Assembly (NCBI GenBank): GCA_964358855.1
Contig: CAYHQQ010000001.1
Span: 212,327-276,326, forward strand
Length of the DNA: 64,000 bases
Origin: UBA2396 sp038042175
GTDB lineage: Bacteria; Planctomycetota; Phycisphaerae; Phycisphaerales; UBA1924
Direction: 5' to 3'
Shown: piece after piece, positions 25,427 through 33,495 of the stretch
Position numbering within the stretch: position 1 is the stretch's first letter
How the letters are laid out: each line of letters starts with the position of its first letter
Position numbers and translations under genes: made by a program
Notes under the pieces: generated by a model
What the model was told of the DNA's origin: nothing
Database searches by the model: none
Seen by the model: the letters and a program-made list of their open reading frames with translations, nothing else

Positions 25427-26440
25427 CTAGGCGATCCGCACGCACGACTGCTTGTAGGTCAACCGCTTCCCGCTCGCGCCCCGAATCGCCATGATCGTGC
25501 GTTCGCCGTCGTCCACTCCCCGGGCGCTGTAGACGAATGCCGCCTCACTCGCGTATCGGTGGAGGTGCACGCGGGAAACCGAGTGGTGCGTCCCGTCGAT
25601 TCGCTTGCGGAACAAGTTGAAGAACCCTTCGACCGAATTGGTGTGGATGCGCCGATCGTCGAAGTCCACGTAGCGGCCAACGTCATGCCGGACAATCCCA
25701 TGTTGGCACGCATAAGGGACCGCCACCCGGTAGGTTTTGAGCGCGTCGGTGCAAACGAGCGTGCCCGACGCGACGTTTGTGCGGATGAAGTCCCCAAGGT
25801 TGGCACCGGTTACACTGGCAACCACGTTGGTTCGCACGGACCCGCCGCGCTCGACCACGGCGAGTACCGGCGTCTTGTCTTTGGGACCCCGAAGCACGAC
25901 GCCCTTGGCTTTGTTTGCCCGGGCCTCCGCGCGGGTTGCGCGTCCACCGATGTACACCTCATCCACTTCGACGATACCGCCAAAGGGCGGGGGCTGGTCA
26001 GTGGGCGTCATCGCGTGCCGAATGCGGTTCATCAGGAACAGGGCCGATCGGTAGTTGAGCCCGGTCTGGCGCTTGATCTGGAGGGCCGAAACACCCTTCT
26101 TGTGCGTGCAGGCGGACCAGAACGCGAACACCCAGAACCGCATCGGGATGCGCGAATCCTCATAGACCGAATTGATCCGCACCGTGTACTGCTTGCGGCA
26201 TCCGCCACAGCGCCACAGATACCGCTTGTTCCGCGAGCCGTCGGCCGCGAGCATCTTCCGGACGTTGGTGTCGCCACAGCGCGGGCAGCATGGCGAATTG
26301 CCCCAGCGTTGACGCTCGACGAACTCCACCGCGAGCGTCTCGTCGGCACACACGTCCGGCAAGGCCGACACCGTTGGGGACTTGTCGCCACAGATTGAGC
26401 CCTTGCGGCGCGGCTTGCGGGGTTTGGTGGTCGTCTCCAT
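25427..26440 (-). CDS. IS1595-family (ISXO2-like) transposase
   Basis: 337 residues from the ATG at 26440. The N-terminal zinc ribbon is Cys52-x2-Cys55 (CPRCGDTNVRKM) with Cys78-x2-Cys81 (CGGCRKQYTVR), typical of this family. The ISXO2-like catalytic domain shows Asp160 in VEVDEVYIGG, Asp232 in LVCTDALKTYR and Asn268 in HTNSVEGFFNLFRKRIDG, matching the DDN(K) arrangement of IS1595 transposases. Full length and intact, so the element may still move. It should recognise the 20-bp inverted repeats at 24395 and 27038. Confidence 0.92.
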   Translation of the reverse strand: METTTKPRKPRRKGSICGDKSPTVSALPDVCADETLAVEFVERQRWGNSPCCPRCGDTNVRKMLAADGSRNKRYLWRCGGCRKQYTVRINSVYEDSRIPMRFWVFAFWSACTHKKGVSALQIKRQTGLNYRSALFLMNRIRHAMTPTDQPPPFGGIVEVDEVYIGGRATRAEARANKAKGVVLRGPKDKTPVLAVVERGGSVRTNVVASVTGANLGDFIRTNVASGTLVCTDALKTYRVAVPYACQHGIVRHDVGRYVDFDDRRIHTNSVEGFFNLFRKRIDGTHHSVSRVHLHRYASEAAFVYSARGVDDGERTIMAIRGASGKRLTYKQSCVRIA

Positions 26441-26539
26441 GAAACCATGTTAGATAACGCACACGGCCTTGTCAAGAGACTATCGGTGTTGACCACGACA
26501 GGATCGCGCCATACACATACCGAACGAAAGGGGTGGGTT

Positions 26540-26701
26540 ATGCCGATGGTTCATCCGTGGCACTCGGTCAAGCAAGAGGTTCGGCACGACAACACGACGT
26601 GCAAAACCGGCAACAACATCGAAGACGACAACCGGCGAGAGGGGACGGGGAACAAGCCGCTCTGCAAAGAGTGCGAGCACCTCAACCGACAAGGCAAGTA
26701 G
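26540..26701 (+). CDS. Small Cys-containing passenger protein of the IS element (53 aa)
   Basis: Starts MPMVHPWHSVKQEVRHDNTT and includes CKTGNNIEDDNRREGTG followed by KPLCKECEHL. AAGGGG precedes the ATG at 26540. The pattern H-D-N-T-x-C-x-x-G-N-N-I-E ... G-T-G-x-K-x-x-C-x-x-C is one I have seen in small bacterial proteins of unknown function; the three cysteines and histidine could bind one metal ion. It starts about 100 bp upstream of the transposase start, divergently, and its end overlaps the convergent ORF at 26682 by 20 bp. Confidence 0.6.
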   Translation: MPMVHPWHSVKQEVRHDNTTCKTGNNIEDDNRREGTGNKPLCKECEHLNRQGK

Positions 26702-26975
26702 CCTTGCGCCAAAACACAATCTCCCAGTGCGGGCCAGTCGGCTCGTCGTTATTGATCGGCCACGTTCGGCGGATCTCCGACACGGGCAAGCCGTGTTTCT
26801 GCGCGATCGCCAGCGCCCGGAAGCCTTCGCCGGTTCCGCCGTGAAACCGAATGGTCGGTTCGGTGTAGGCGTGCCCGTGGCCGCCCTCGCAGGACTCAAA
26901 CGTCTCAATTCCTGCGTTACTCAAACACTCGACGAACGGGCAAATACCGGGGTCCAACGGAGGATCAAAGTCCAT
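26682..26975 (-). CDS. Passenger protein of a conserved hypothetical family (97 aa)
   Basis: From the ATG at 26975; the frame could start as far up as a TTG at 27050, inside the inverted repeat. The sequence MDFDPPLDPGICPFVECLSN, then AGIETFESCEGGHGHAYTEP, TIRFHGG..EGFRALAIA and HGLPVSEIRRTWPI follows a pattern I associate with small proteins on phage and mobile DNA. The GGHGHAY loop with Glu/Cys suggests metal or ligand binding, but no activity is known to me. It is the last ORF before the right end of the element. Confidence 0.65.
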   Translation of the reverse strand: MDFDPPLDPGICPFVECLSNAGIETFESCEGGHGHAYTEPTIRFHGGTGEGFRALAIAQKHGLPVSEIRRTWPINNDEPTGPHWEIVFWRKATCLVG

Positions 26976-27037
26976 GCTCGGGCTCCATGCCCGGATCGGC
27001 TCGGCGCGCACCTTGCCATTGTCCGGGGCCGTCCCGA

Positions 27038-27057
27038 CCGTGTGCGTCAACTACACA
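27038..27057 (-). repeat. Right terminal inverted repeat of the IS1595-type element
   Basis: CCGTGTGCGTCAACTACACA, the exact reverse complement of the left repeat at 24395-24414. The adjacent target duplication CGATATGT is at 27064-27071. Confidence 0.9.
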
Positions 27058-27063
27058 CGCGCC

Positions 27064-27071
27064 CGATATGT
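27064..27071 (+). repeat. Right target-site duplication of the IS1595-type element
   Basis: CGATATGT, identical to 24381-24388 on the other side of the element. The host reading frame resumes within it (ATA TGT CCA). Confidence 0.85.
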
Positions 27072-27593
27072 CCACAAGCCTGGGATTGGAGCGGAGAACG
27101 CAGTGCTTACGTCACGTCGTTCAAGGCCAGTCTCATCATCCGAGGGCCGGCCGATATTCGCGCACGATCGCGAGCTCTCCTCAGCGCCCTCCACGATGGA
27201 ATCGCCGCCCGACTCGGGCCGTTCACCGCGGCCTGCGTACCGAACATGAAGCCGGAACATGTGGCGATGTGGCCGGTGCGTCCCCTGCTTCGAACGTGGG
27301 GTATTCGAACCGTCAAAGCACTCGACGCGGGTTGGGAACGCGACCCGGCGGCGGGAGAATTGGTCAGGATCTGGCGCTTCTCCAATTCGGACCAAGATCC
27401 CCAGCATGCCTTTGAGTCGCTCACCGTGCGACGGAGTCGCCCGGGCAATCAGCCCGACGCCTGGCAGCACGACGCCACCCTGTTCCTCGTCGGCGATATG
27501 GCGATCCTTCGGACCACCAACGCCCATTTGATAGAAGTCGTAGAAGCCGCGTTGCAGGAGGCCGAGAAGGGGTTGACACGGGAAAGGCCATGA
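27072..27593 (+). pseudogene. Zinc-ribbon membrane protein paralogue 2, C-terminal part
   Basis: 173 codons (from the first full codon after the duplication) plus stop, continuing the protein begun at 23471. SLIIRGPADIRARSRALLSA and IAARLGPF match LLILGPSDIRARSRTVLEA and PARLGPF of the paralogue at 27626, and the end LFLVGDMAILRTTNAHLIEV matches its ...VMVKDLAVLWTTRPEIIDHV. It has no start of its own and no ribosome-binding site, so it is probably not translated alone. Confidence 0.85.
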
Positions 27594-27625
27594 GGCCCAT
27601 GTGAATCGAGCGCCGCGGAGGACCA

Positions 27626-29092
27626 GTGGGAGACGTCTGGATCGATCGCTTGTGGATGACGGTGGGCGTGGGCCTGCTGGTGGCCGCGTGCGCAGGCGTG
27701 GCCTGGGCGATGGCCGGCGATATGGCCCGAGGCTGGCGATTTTGGCCAGGCTCCAAGCCAGCCTCGCGCCGCTGCGGCAGGTGCTGGTACGACATGACCG
27801 GCGTTGTGGGCCTTCGGTGCCCCGAGTGCGGACGAGAGGCGAGGAACGAGCGGGGCCTGCGGCGTTCGAGACGAAGATGGGGTCGGGCAATCGCCGCCTG
27901 CGTGCTCCTGCTGCCCGCTCACGTCGCGTGGCGGATGCCGACGGTGCGGGAGCGCGGCTGGGCGCGGCTCCTCCCCATGGTCGTGCTGGTCTCGTGGCCG
28001 ATGGATGTAGAGGCGTGGGCGGATCGAGCACCCACCGATTGGGCAGGCAGAGAGATTCGCGATCGGCAGGAAACCGAAATGCTCGACTGGCTCTCGGGGC
28101 GGATACTTGCCCGAAGGCTCAAAGCAGCGTGGGCGAGCGAAGCTCCCGCCGGCGACGTGGTCGCCGCAATCGATGTGTCAAACGTCGGCCGGGACAAGTT
28201 GATCCACGACGACGGACGAGCACACACTTTCAACTATGGCGGTCCAATTGATCAGTGGACCTGGAGGTTCGGCCAGTTCATCATGACACATATCGACATC
28301 CACTCCTGGCGGGGCACCGGCGAAGGAGATGGACGGGTCCGGGAGGTTGGAACGCAACTTGTCGTCGCCGCTCCCGAGGCAACCGTGAAGAAGATCCGCG
28401 ACCTCGTCAAAGCGCTTGGCAATGCACGGCCGGGTGTGCCCATCATCGACTCGGAAGGGTGCACCGTCGTTGGCCTGGATGCTTGGGACAACGGACCCGC
28501 TTGGTGGGTGTCTCTGGGCCGGGAACTTCGCGCGTTGGTTCTCAGGAGCGTCGTGGAACGCACGGCGTGCCCGCACATTTGGACCGACAACAAGAGCGGC
28601 GTAGCCGCGATTGAATTTGAAGGAAGGTTGCTCATCCTGGGACCGAGCGATATCCGCGCGAGATCACGCACCGTGCTGGAAGCGGTTCAGGCGGGCAAAC
28701 CGGCGCGCCTCGGGCCGTTCTCCGCTCCAAACGCGGCGGGCTACGCGCCCACAGAGCACGTGGCAATCTGGCCTCTGGGAGATGTGCTCCAGGCAGTCGG
28801 AGCACTCACGATCGAAGAAATCGCGCGGCGAAACGTCAAAGCCGGGAGATTCAATGCCCTGACATCCGATCCTCTCAACAAAGGAGAGGCCACGGGCAAC
28901 GCGATGATGTCCGCTCAGGAAGCGCACAAATCGCTCTACAGTTGGCTGAACACGCAAACCAAGTCCTCGCCGGGTAGTGCCCAGTTTGTCATGGTCAAAG
29001 ACCTCGCCGTGCTCTGGACGACTCGCCCCGAAATAATCGATCATGTCGAGACATTGCTCAGGGAGACGGCTGGGCCACGCCCGGGTAACTGA
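27626..29092 (+). CDS. Zinc-ribbon membrane protein, intact paralogue 3
   Basis: 488 residues from the GTG at 27626, the same start point as its relatives (MGDVWIDRLWMTVGVGLLVA). Helix at ~12-30, zinc ribbon C50/C53/C65/C68 (CGRCWYDMTGVVGLRCPECG), a hydrophobic pair near 90-125, then the secretin-like domains ending in TQLVVAAPEATVKKIRDLVK, RLLILGPSDIRARSRTVLEA and LAVLWTTRPEIIDHVETLLR. It is the closest relative of the disrupted copy and starts 32 bp after it, so the three genes arose by tandem duplication. The function is unknown; membrane location with a periplasmic interaction domain is inferred. Confidence 0.65.
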   Translation: MGDVWIDRLWMTVGVGLLVAACAGVAWAMAGDMARGWRFWPGSKPASRRCGRCWYDMTGVVGLRCPECGREARNERGLRRSRRRWGRAIAACVLLLPAHVAWRMPTVRERGWARLLPMVVLVSWPMDVEAWADRAPTDWAGREIRDRQETEMLDWLSGRILARRLKAAWASEAPAGDVVAAIDVSNVGRDKLIHDDGRAHTFNYGGPIDQWTWRFGQFIMTHIDIHSWRGTGEGDGRVREVGTQLVVAAPEATVKKIRDLVKALGNARPGVPIIDSEGCTVVGLDAWDNGPAWWVSLGRELRALVLRSVVERTACPHIWTDNKSGVAAIEFEGRLLILGPSDIRARSRTVLEAVQAGKPARLGPFSAPNAAGYAPTEHVAIWPLGDVLQAVGALTIEEIARRNVKAGRFNALTSDPLNKGEATGNAMMSAQEAHKSLYSWLNTQTKSSPGSAQFVMVKDLAVLWTTRPEIIDHVETLLRETAGPRPGN

Positions 29093-29319
29093 GTGAGCTT
29101 TGGAGTCCGAATTCTCGGAAGTTCGGCGAAAGTTGAGGTCCTGGGGCCTCCTGGCCGATCCAAACCTCCCCAACACCCGAAATCCCTTGGAGAATCGGGG
29201 ATTGTGTGGTACATAGGCCAATAAGGGTGGCGGGTGTGACATGACCTTGGCGGGGTTATCGCGAGGGGTGCTCTCGATGACACCGGGAATCACCCCCTCC
29301 GGCCTCGAAGACTCGGCCA

Positions 29320-29342
29320 CCTCCCCCGCTGCGCGGGGGAGG
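29320..29342. repeat. GC-rich palindrome upstream of the DUF1028 gene
   Basis: CCTCCCCCGC and GCGGGGGAGG form a perfect 10-bp stem around TGC, ending 16 bases before the ATG at 29359. The ribosome-binding site CAGGAG lies just outside. Its core matches the palindrome in ftsK at 19339. In mRNA it could affect initiation, but it more likely belongs to a dispersed palindrome family. Confidence 0.5.
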
Positions 29343-29358
29343 AGGGATCAGGAGCTCA

Positions 29359-31725
29359 ATGATGACGTTTGCTCGCCGTGCAGTTCGAAGCGTTCTGGCG
29401 ACCCTCGGTGCCGCCGCCTGCGTGCTCGCCGCCGGGCGCGCCTCCGCCACCTGGTCCATCGTCATCATCAACACACGCACCGGCGAGGTCGCCCTCGCGT
29501 CGGCCACGTGCCTCACCAACTTCGACCTTGAGGCCAACACGCCCGTCCTCCTCCCCCTCATCGGCGGAGCCACCTGCCAGTCGGCGGTCGACCAGTTCGG
29601 CCTCAACCGCACCTACATCCGCGACCGCATGCTCCAGGGCGTGCCGCTCGCTCAGATCCTCTCGGGTCTTTCGACCTTCGACCCCTCACACCAGATCCGC
29701 CAGTACGGCTTGGGCACGGTGCACGGCGGCGCCGGCGACCTGGGCGAAACACTCACCTTCACCGGCACCGGCGCGGGCCAGTGGGCCGGGGGCCAGACCG
29801 GCCGCGTGGGCGACCTCGTCTACGCCGTGCAGGGCAACGTGCTCACCGGCGACCCCGTCGTCACCATGGCCGTCGCCGCGATCGTGAACACCCCTGGCGA
29901 CATCGCCGCCAAGCTCATGGCCGGCATGGAAGCTGCCCGCTTGATGGGCGGCGACGGACGCTGCTCGTGCCTCACGGGCTCGCCCCCCTCGTGCGGCTCT
30001 CCGCCGCCGAGTTTCACCAAATCCGCCCACATCGCCTACATGCTCATCGCCCGCGAGGGCGACATCCAGAACTGCCGCGCGTCCTATCCGACCGCGCGAG
30101 GGCCCCAGAACATCATGCTCGCCGACCTCAATGGCGACGGGCTGCTGGACCCCGTCGTCGCGGCCGCAGGAGCTCCCTCGAGCATCGGAATCACCCTCAA
30201 CAACACCGGCGTGATGGGCAGGCTCGGCGTCGGCCCCGCGATGCTCGCCCCGGCGTTCAGCATCCCCACCGGCGGCGTCGCAAAGGACGTCGTCGCCGCC
30301 GACTTCAACCTCGACGGGCGAATGGACCTGGTCGCCAGCAACGGCACCTCGGTGCTCGTGTACCTCGCCAACGACCACGGCGGATTCTTCGACCCGCTGA
30401 CACTCACCGCCGGACTCACGCCGTCGGCCGTCCTTGTTCGTGATTTCAACAACGACGCCAAGCTCGACATCGTCTGTGCCAACACCGGTACCAACGACGT
30501 CTCGGTCTTCCCCGGGCACAACGACGGCACGTTCTCACCCGCGATCGCCTCCAGCGCCGGGACGGGCACGACGATGATCTCTGCCGCCGACTTCAACGCC
30601 GACGCCAAGCTCGACCTCATCTCGGGCAACCCCAACGTGCGCAACGTGACGCTCCTCACCGGCGACGGGGCCGGCAACTTCGCCCGCGTGAACCTCTTCG
30701 CAACCTCGACGGTCATCTCGCACGTGCTGGCGACCGACCTCGACGCGGATGGGACCCCCGAGATCGTCGTGTGCGGAACCGGCGAGAACTTCGTGCGGGT
30801 GTACAAGAGGGTCGCGGGCGCGTGGACCCCGACAAACCACACGGTCGCCTCGGGAGTGAGCCAGGCGGCCGCCGCGGACATCGACGCCGATGGAAAGCTC
30901 GATCTGGTCGTCCTGGCCCGGACATCAAGCCAGCTCGGCGTGCTCAAGGGCATCGGCGACGGAACCTTTGAGGCCGCCCGCACCTTCGCGACCGGCTTCT
31001 CGCCCGCGCGGATGAGCGTGGGCGATCTCGACGCCGACAGCGACCTCGACGTCGCGTACTCCTGCCCCGGCGGCAGCAGCGTCGTGATCATGAGCAACCT
31101 CACGCGACCGGGTGGTGCGATCAATTTCGGCGAGGCCGGGTGCGCCTCGGGCCAATCGTACATGGACTTCAACGTCGCCAACCGCCAGGCCGGAGACCCC
31201 GACCCCGTCTTCACGCTGCGGGAGCAGTACGTCATGTGGCGCAACGCGCTCGTGCACGTCCCCGACGCGATCGAATCGACGGCCGCGTTCGACCCCGGCA
31301 CCGTCCCGGGCGACGGACGCACGCCCGCGACGCTGCACGTACAACTGCGCGACTGGCGGGGCGTCGACACCGATGCCCTCGGCTGGAACGTCGACGCCCA
31401 GGGAACCACCGCACGAACCGTGGGCGTGAGATCGCTGGGCGCCGGACGATTCGACCTCGATATCGTGGGCACCCGCTGCGGCCTCGAGTCCATCACCGTG
31501 CGGGCAAGCAACCCCGACTTGTCGGTGACCCTCATGCCGCACGTCGCGTTCGCCTTCAGTGCCCCCGCCGACTTCGACAGCGACGGCGCCCTGGATTTCT
31601 TCGACTACGACGCCTTCCGCCAGGCCTGGGAAGCACGCGACCCCCGCACCGACCGCAACGCCGACGCCACCATCGACGCGACCGACCTCGCGATGTTCCT
31701 GGACGACTTCGAAGCCGGGTGCTGA
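29359..31725 (+). CDS. Secreted DUF1028 / FG-GAP-repeat protein with dockerin-like C-terminus
   Basis: 788 residues; ATG ATG start with CAGGAG upstream. Signal peptide to ~31 (AGRASA). Residues 32-235 are DUF1028 (TWSIVIINTRTGEVALASAT; GAGDLGETLTFTG), an Ntn-hydrolase-like fold of unknown activity. Residues ~245-590 are FG-GAP/VCBS-type repeats with calcium-binding D-x-N/D-x-D-x-x-x-D motifs (ADLNGDGLLDPV, ADFNLDGRMDLV, RDFNNDAKLDIV, ADIDADGKLDLV) that build a beta-propeller. The last ~50 residues are a dockerin-like EF-hand pair (ADFDSDGALDFFDYDAF; RNADATIDATDLAMFLDDFE). Likely an extracellular binding or adhesive protein. It is transcribed convergently with 31804. Confidence 0.82.
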   Translation: MMTFARRAVRSVLATLGAAACVLAAGRASATWSIVIINTRTGEVALASATCLTNFDLEANTPVLLPLIGGATCQSAVDQFGLNRTYIRDRMLQGVPLAQILSGLSTFDPSHQIRQYGLGTVHGGAGDLGETLTFTGTGAGQWAGGQTGRVGDLVYAVQGNVLTGDPVVTMAVAAIVNTPGDIAAKLMAGMEAARLMGGDGRCSCLTGSPPSCGSPPPSFTKSAHIAYMLIAREGDIQNCRASYPTARGPQNIMLADLNGDGLLDPVVAAAGAPSSIGITLNNTGVMGRLGVGPAMLAPAFSIPTGGVAKDVVAADFNLDGRMDLVASNGTSVLVYLANDHGGFFDPLTLTAGLTPSAVLVRDFNNDAKLDIVCANTGTNDVSVFPGHNDGTFSPAIASSAGTGTTMISAADFNADAKLDLISGNPNVRNVTLLTGDGAGNFARVNLFATSTVISHVLATDLDADGTPEIVVCGTGENFVRVYKRVAGAWTPTNHTVASGVSQAAAADIDADGKLDLVVLARTSSQLGVLKGIGDGTFEAARTFATGFSPARMSVGDLDADSDLDVAYSCPGGSSVVIMSNLTRPGGAINFGEAGCASGQSYMDFNVANRQAGDPDPVFTLREQYVMWRNALVHVPDAIESTAAFDPGTVPGDGRTPATLHVQLRDWRGVDTDALGWNVDAQGTTARTVGVRSLGAGRFDLDIVGTRCGLESITVRASNPDLSVTLMPHVAFAFSAPADFDSDGALDFFDYDAFRQAWEARDPRTDRNADATIDATDLAMFLDDFEAGC

Positions 31726-31738
31726 AAGAAGTTGAACC

Positions 31739-31799
31739 GTTGAACAGGACTGAGTGTCGTCGTTTGCTACTCAGTCCTCAGTCCTCAGTCCTGTTCAAC
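31739..31799. terminator. Long stem-loop between convergent genes
   Basis: Bases 31739-31754 (GTTGAACAGGACTGAG) and 31784-31799 are perfect reverse complements, a 16-bp stem. The 29-base loop and the right arm contain three consecutive CTCAGTC copies, which allow alternative registers. It sits 13 bases past the stop of the plus-strand gene and 4 bases before the stop of the minus-strand gene, as a bidirectional terminator would. Confidence 0.6.
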
Positions 31800-31803
31800 T
31801 GCC

Positions 31804-32385
31804 TTACAGCACTCCCGTCTTCCCGCACTCCGGACACCGTTCCATCGACGGGAGCGTGCGGAGGTCGTAGTCACACAAGGCACAGTGCCCTTTGTGCATG
31901 CGAGGAAGGAGCACCGTGGGGATCATGGTGCCGATGGCCGAGGCCGCGGCGAGCGTGAGCCAGTCCGGCATGGCATTCTCGACGATCGGCAGGAACACGA
32001 CGGCGATGATGAAGCCGATGACCGCTCCCTTGATGCCCAGGGACACACGCCCGATGGGCGCGACGATCCGCCGATCAAAGAGCCGCCGCGGGCTGATCAG
32101 ATGGATGATCTCGACCGCGAGCCACGCGGCGAGCGGCGGGATATTCGAGAGTGCCCAGGTGGGTCCAAAGGCCTCCTCGCCCTGCTTGGCGGCGTCCTGC
32201 CAGTCCCAGAAGAGCCCCAGGGAGAGACCGCAGACCCAGACCAAAAGTGAGCCGAGGATAACAAAGATCATCGCGGGGACTCCGGTCATGGCAAGGAACT
32301 CGGCGGGGCTATGCACCGGCGCTGCGAGCGCTACGGGTGGGACATCGTGCCCGAAAAGTTCACCGCCGCGCCACCGATGGCTCAT
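31804..32385 (-). CDS. Membrane protein with C-terminal zinc ribbon
   Basis: 193 residues from the ATG at 32385. Four hydrophobic segments are visible (PAMIFVILGSLLVWVCGLSL, PLAAWLAVEIIHLI, IKGAVIGFIIAVVFLPIV and AAASAIGTMIPTVLL). The tail CALCDYDLRTLPSMERCPEC places four cysteines as C-x2-C...C-x2-C, the planctomycete-type ribbon also seen near the N-terminus of the 21604 family. The start overlaps the stop of the upstream gene by four bases, so translation is coupled. The function is unknown. Confidence 0.65.
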   Translation of the reverse strand: MSHRWRGGELFGHDVPPVALAAPVHSPAEFLAMTGVPAMIFVILGSLLVWVCGLSLGLFWDWQDAAKQGEEAFGPTWALSNIPPLAAWLAVEIIHLISPRRLFDRRIVAPIGRVSLGIKGAVIGFIIAVVFLPIVENAMPDWLTLAAASAIGTMIPTVLLPRMHKGHCALCDYDLRTLPSMERCPECGKTGVL

Positions 32386-32927
32386 CGTCCAGGCCCTCCC
32401 GCCGACGCAGCGCGAGCCGCCGGAGCAACAGTCGGCGCCAGGACGCAAATGTCCCCCATGACCTGCATGCGAACGACCTTGGCCGGGGGCGGTGCGACCG
32501 TCGGGTTCACCCACTCGCAGACCGTGCGGAAAGGCTGAACGGCCCGCAGCCGCTGCGTGAGGCTTTCGCGCTGCTGCGTCGAGGCGACAAAGCCGCCCGT
32601 GCCCAGAAAGAGCATCGCCGCGGCCACGCGCCCCACCGCCACACCCGCCCGCTTGCGCCACAGGGCGATACCCACGGGACAATCCCTCGTCAGAATCGTG
32701 CCGTCGGCCCGCCGATAGAAGCGAGCACAGACACGCCCCGTGCCGAGCCGCGCCTGGAGAAACCCCTCGGCCTGTTCGCTCGTCATTTCCGAGAGGTTGT
32801 GCACCTGCAACTTGCAGGCGGCGCAATCTCGCGTGACGGCGTCGCCTTGCATGTCCTCCCAGCGGGCAGAGCATGGCGAGGCGATCTGGATCTGGGAGAG
32901 AAGCGGAAGTGAGATGGAGTTTGGCAT
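32382..32927 (-). CDS. Cys-motif single-pass membrane protein, copy 1
   Basis: 181 residues from the ATG at 32927, with GGAA eight bases upstream; an ATG 15 codons earlier would overlap the neighbour. The N-terminal half holds the conserved pattern IASPC...WEDMQGD, RDCAACKLQVHNLSEMT and RRADGTILTRDCPVG. One membrane helix lies near residues 112-130 (RVAAAMLFLGTGGFVAS). I have seen this Cys pattern in planctomycete and proteobacterial proteins of unknown role; the CxxC and the other cysteines could bind metal or a redox partner. The protein is closely related to the one upstream at 32953, and the three genes 33495-31804 look like one operon. Confidence 0.65.
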   Translation of the reverse strand: MPNSISLPLLSQIQIASPCSARWEDMQGDAVTRDCAACKLQVHNLSEMTSEQAEGFLQARLGTGRVCARFYRRADGTILTRDCPVGIALWRKRAGVAVGRVAAAMLFLGTGGFVASTQQRESLTQRLRAVQPFRTVCEWVNPTVAPPPAKVVRMQVMGDICVLAPTVAPAARAASAGGPGR

Positions 32928-32952
32928 GAGAGGTTCCAGGCGGCTTGGGCGC

Positions 32953-33495
32953 TCACGAGACGGACGCACCATGAGAGAGTGCCGGGGTCTTGGGCACCCT
33001 CAGCGCCGGCGGGCACGCGATCCCTCCGGCAGGAATCGGGACGGGATTCGCCGGGAGTGCTTTGACCGCCGGGTTCAGCCATTCGCAGACGGAGCGAAAC
33101 GGCTGCTGGGCGCGGAGACGAGCGTCCTGGTGGCGTCCGGTTGCCAAAGCAACGCCGCCGACCAGGAACGCAACGGCCGCGGCGGCGCGACCAACGGCCC
33201 AGGCGGCCCCCCGGCGCCAGCGTGCCACACCGACGGGGCAGTCTTTGGTGAGGACGGTGCCGTCGGCGCGTCGAAAGAGCAGCCCACAGACGCGTCCCTT
33301 GGGAATGTGCTCCCGCAGAAAGGCCTCTGCCTCGAGGGCGGTCATCTCGGCGAAGTTGTACACGTTGAGATTGCAGGCCGAACAGTGACGCACACGCTCA
33401 TTCCCTGGCATGTCGTCCCATCGCCGGTCGCAGGGCGAGGCGATCTGGGCGCTGGCAAGCAGTGGAAGATGAACGGTCGTCGTGGCGGCGGGCAT
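32953..33495 (-). CDS. Cys-motif single-pass membrane protein, copy 2
   Basis: 180 residues from the ATG at 33495, with GGAG eight bases upstream. Same plan as copy 1: AQIASPCDRRWDDMPGNERV, RHCSACNLNVYNFAEMT, RRADGTVLTKDCPVGVARWR, a membrane helix (GRAAAAVAFLVGGVALATG) and the shared QPFRSVCEWLNPAVKALPA. Both copies share the CEW(V/L)NP motif after the helix, so they result from tandem duplication. It is the first gene of the apparent three-gene operon. The function is unknown. Confidence 0.65.
   Translation of the reverse strand: MPAATTTVHLPLLASAQIASPCDRRWDDMPGNERVRHCSACNLNVYNFAEMTALEAEAFLREHIPKGRVCGLLFRRADGTVLTKDCPVGVARWRRGAAWAVGRAAAAVAFLVGGVALATGRHQDARLRAQQPFRSVCEWLNPAVKALPANPVPIPAGGIACPPALRVPKTPALSHGASVS

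Larger units (their letters stand above)
24389..27063 (-). mobile_element. IS1595-family insertion element with passenger genes, 2675 bp
   Basis: The element is bounded by 8-bp direct repeats (CGATATGT) and carries perfect 20-bp inverted repeats (TGTGTAGTTGACGCACACGG) six bases in from each end. It contains one minus-strand ISXO2-like transposase (25427-26440) and four further ORFs: two upstream on the plus strand (24540 and 24760), one on the plus strand (26540) and one on the minus strand (26682). IS1595 elements are known to carry passenger genes. It splits a gene of the zinc-ribbon family, and both host fragments are still in frame with each other, which indicates a recent insertion. Confidence 0.9.
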
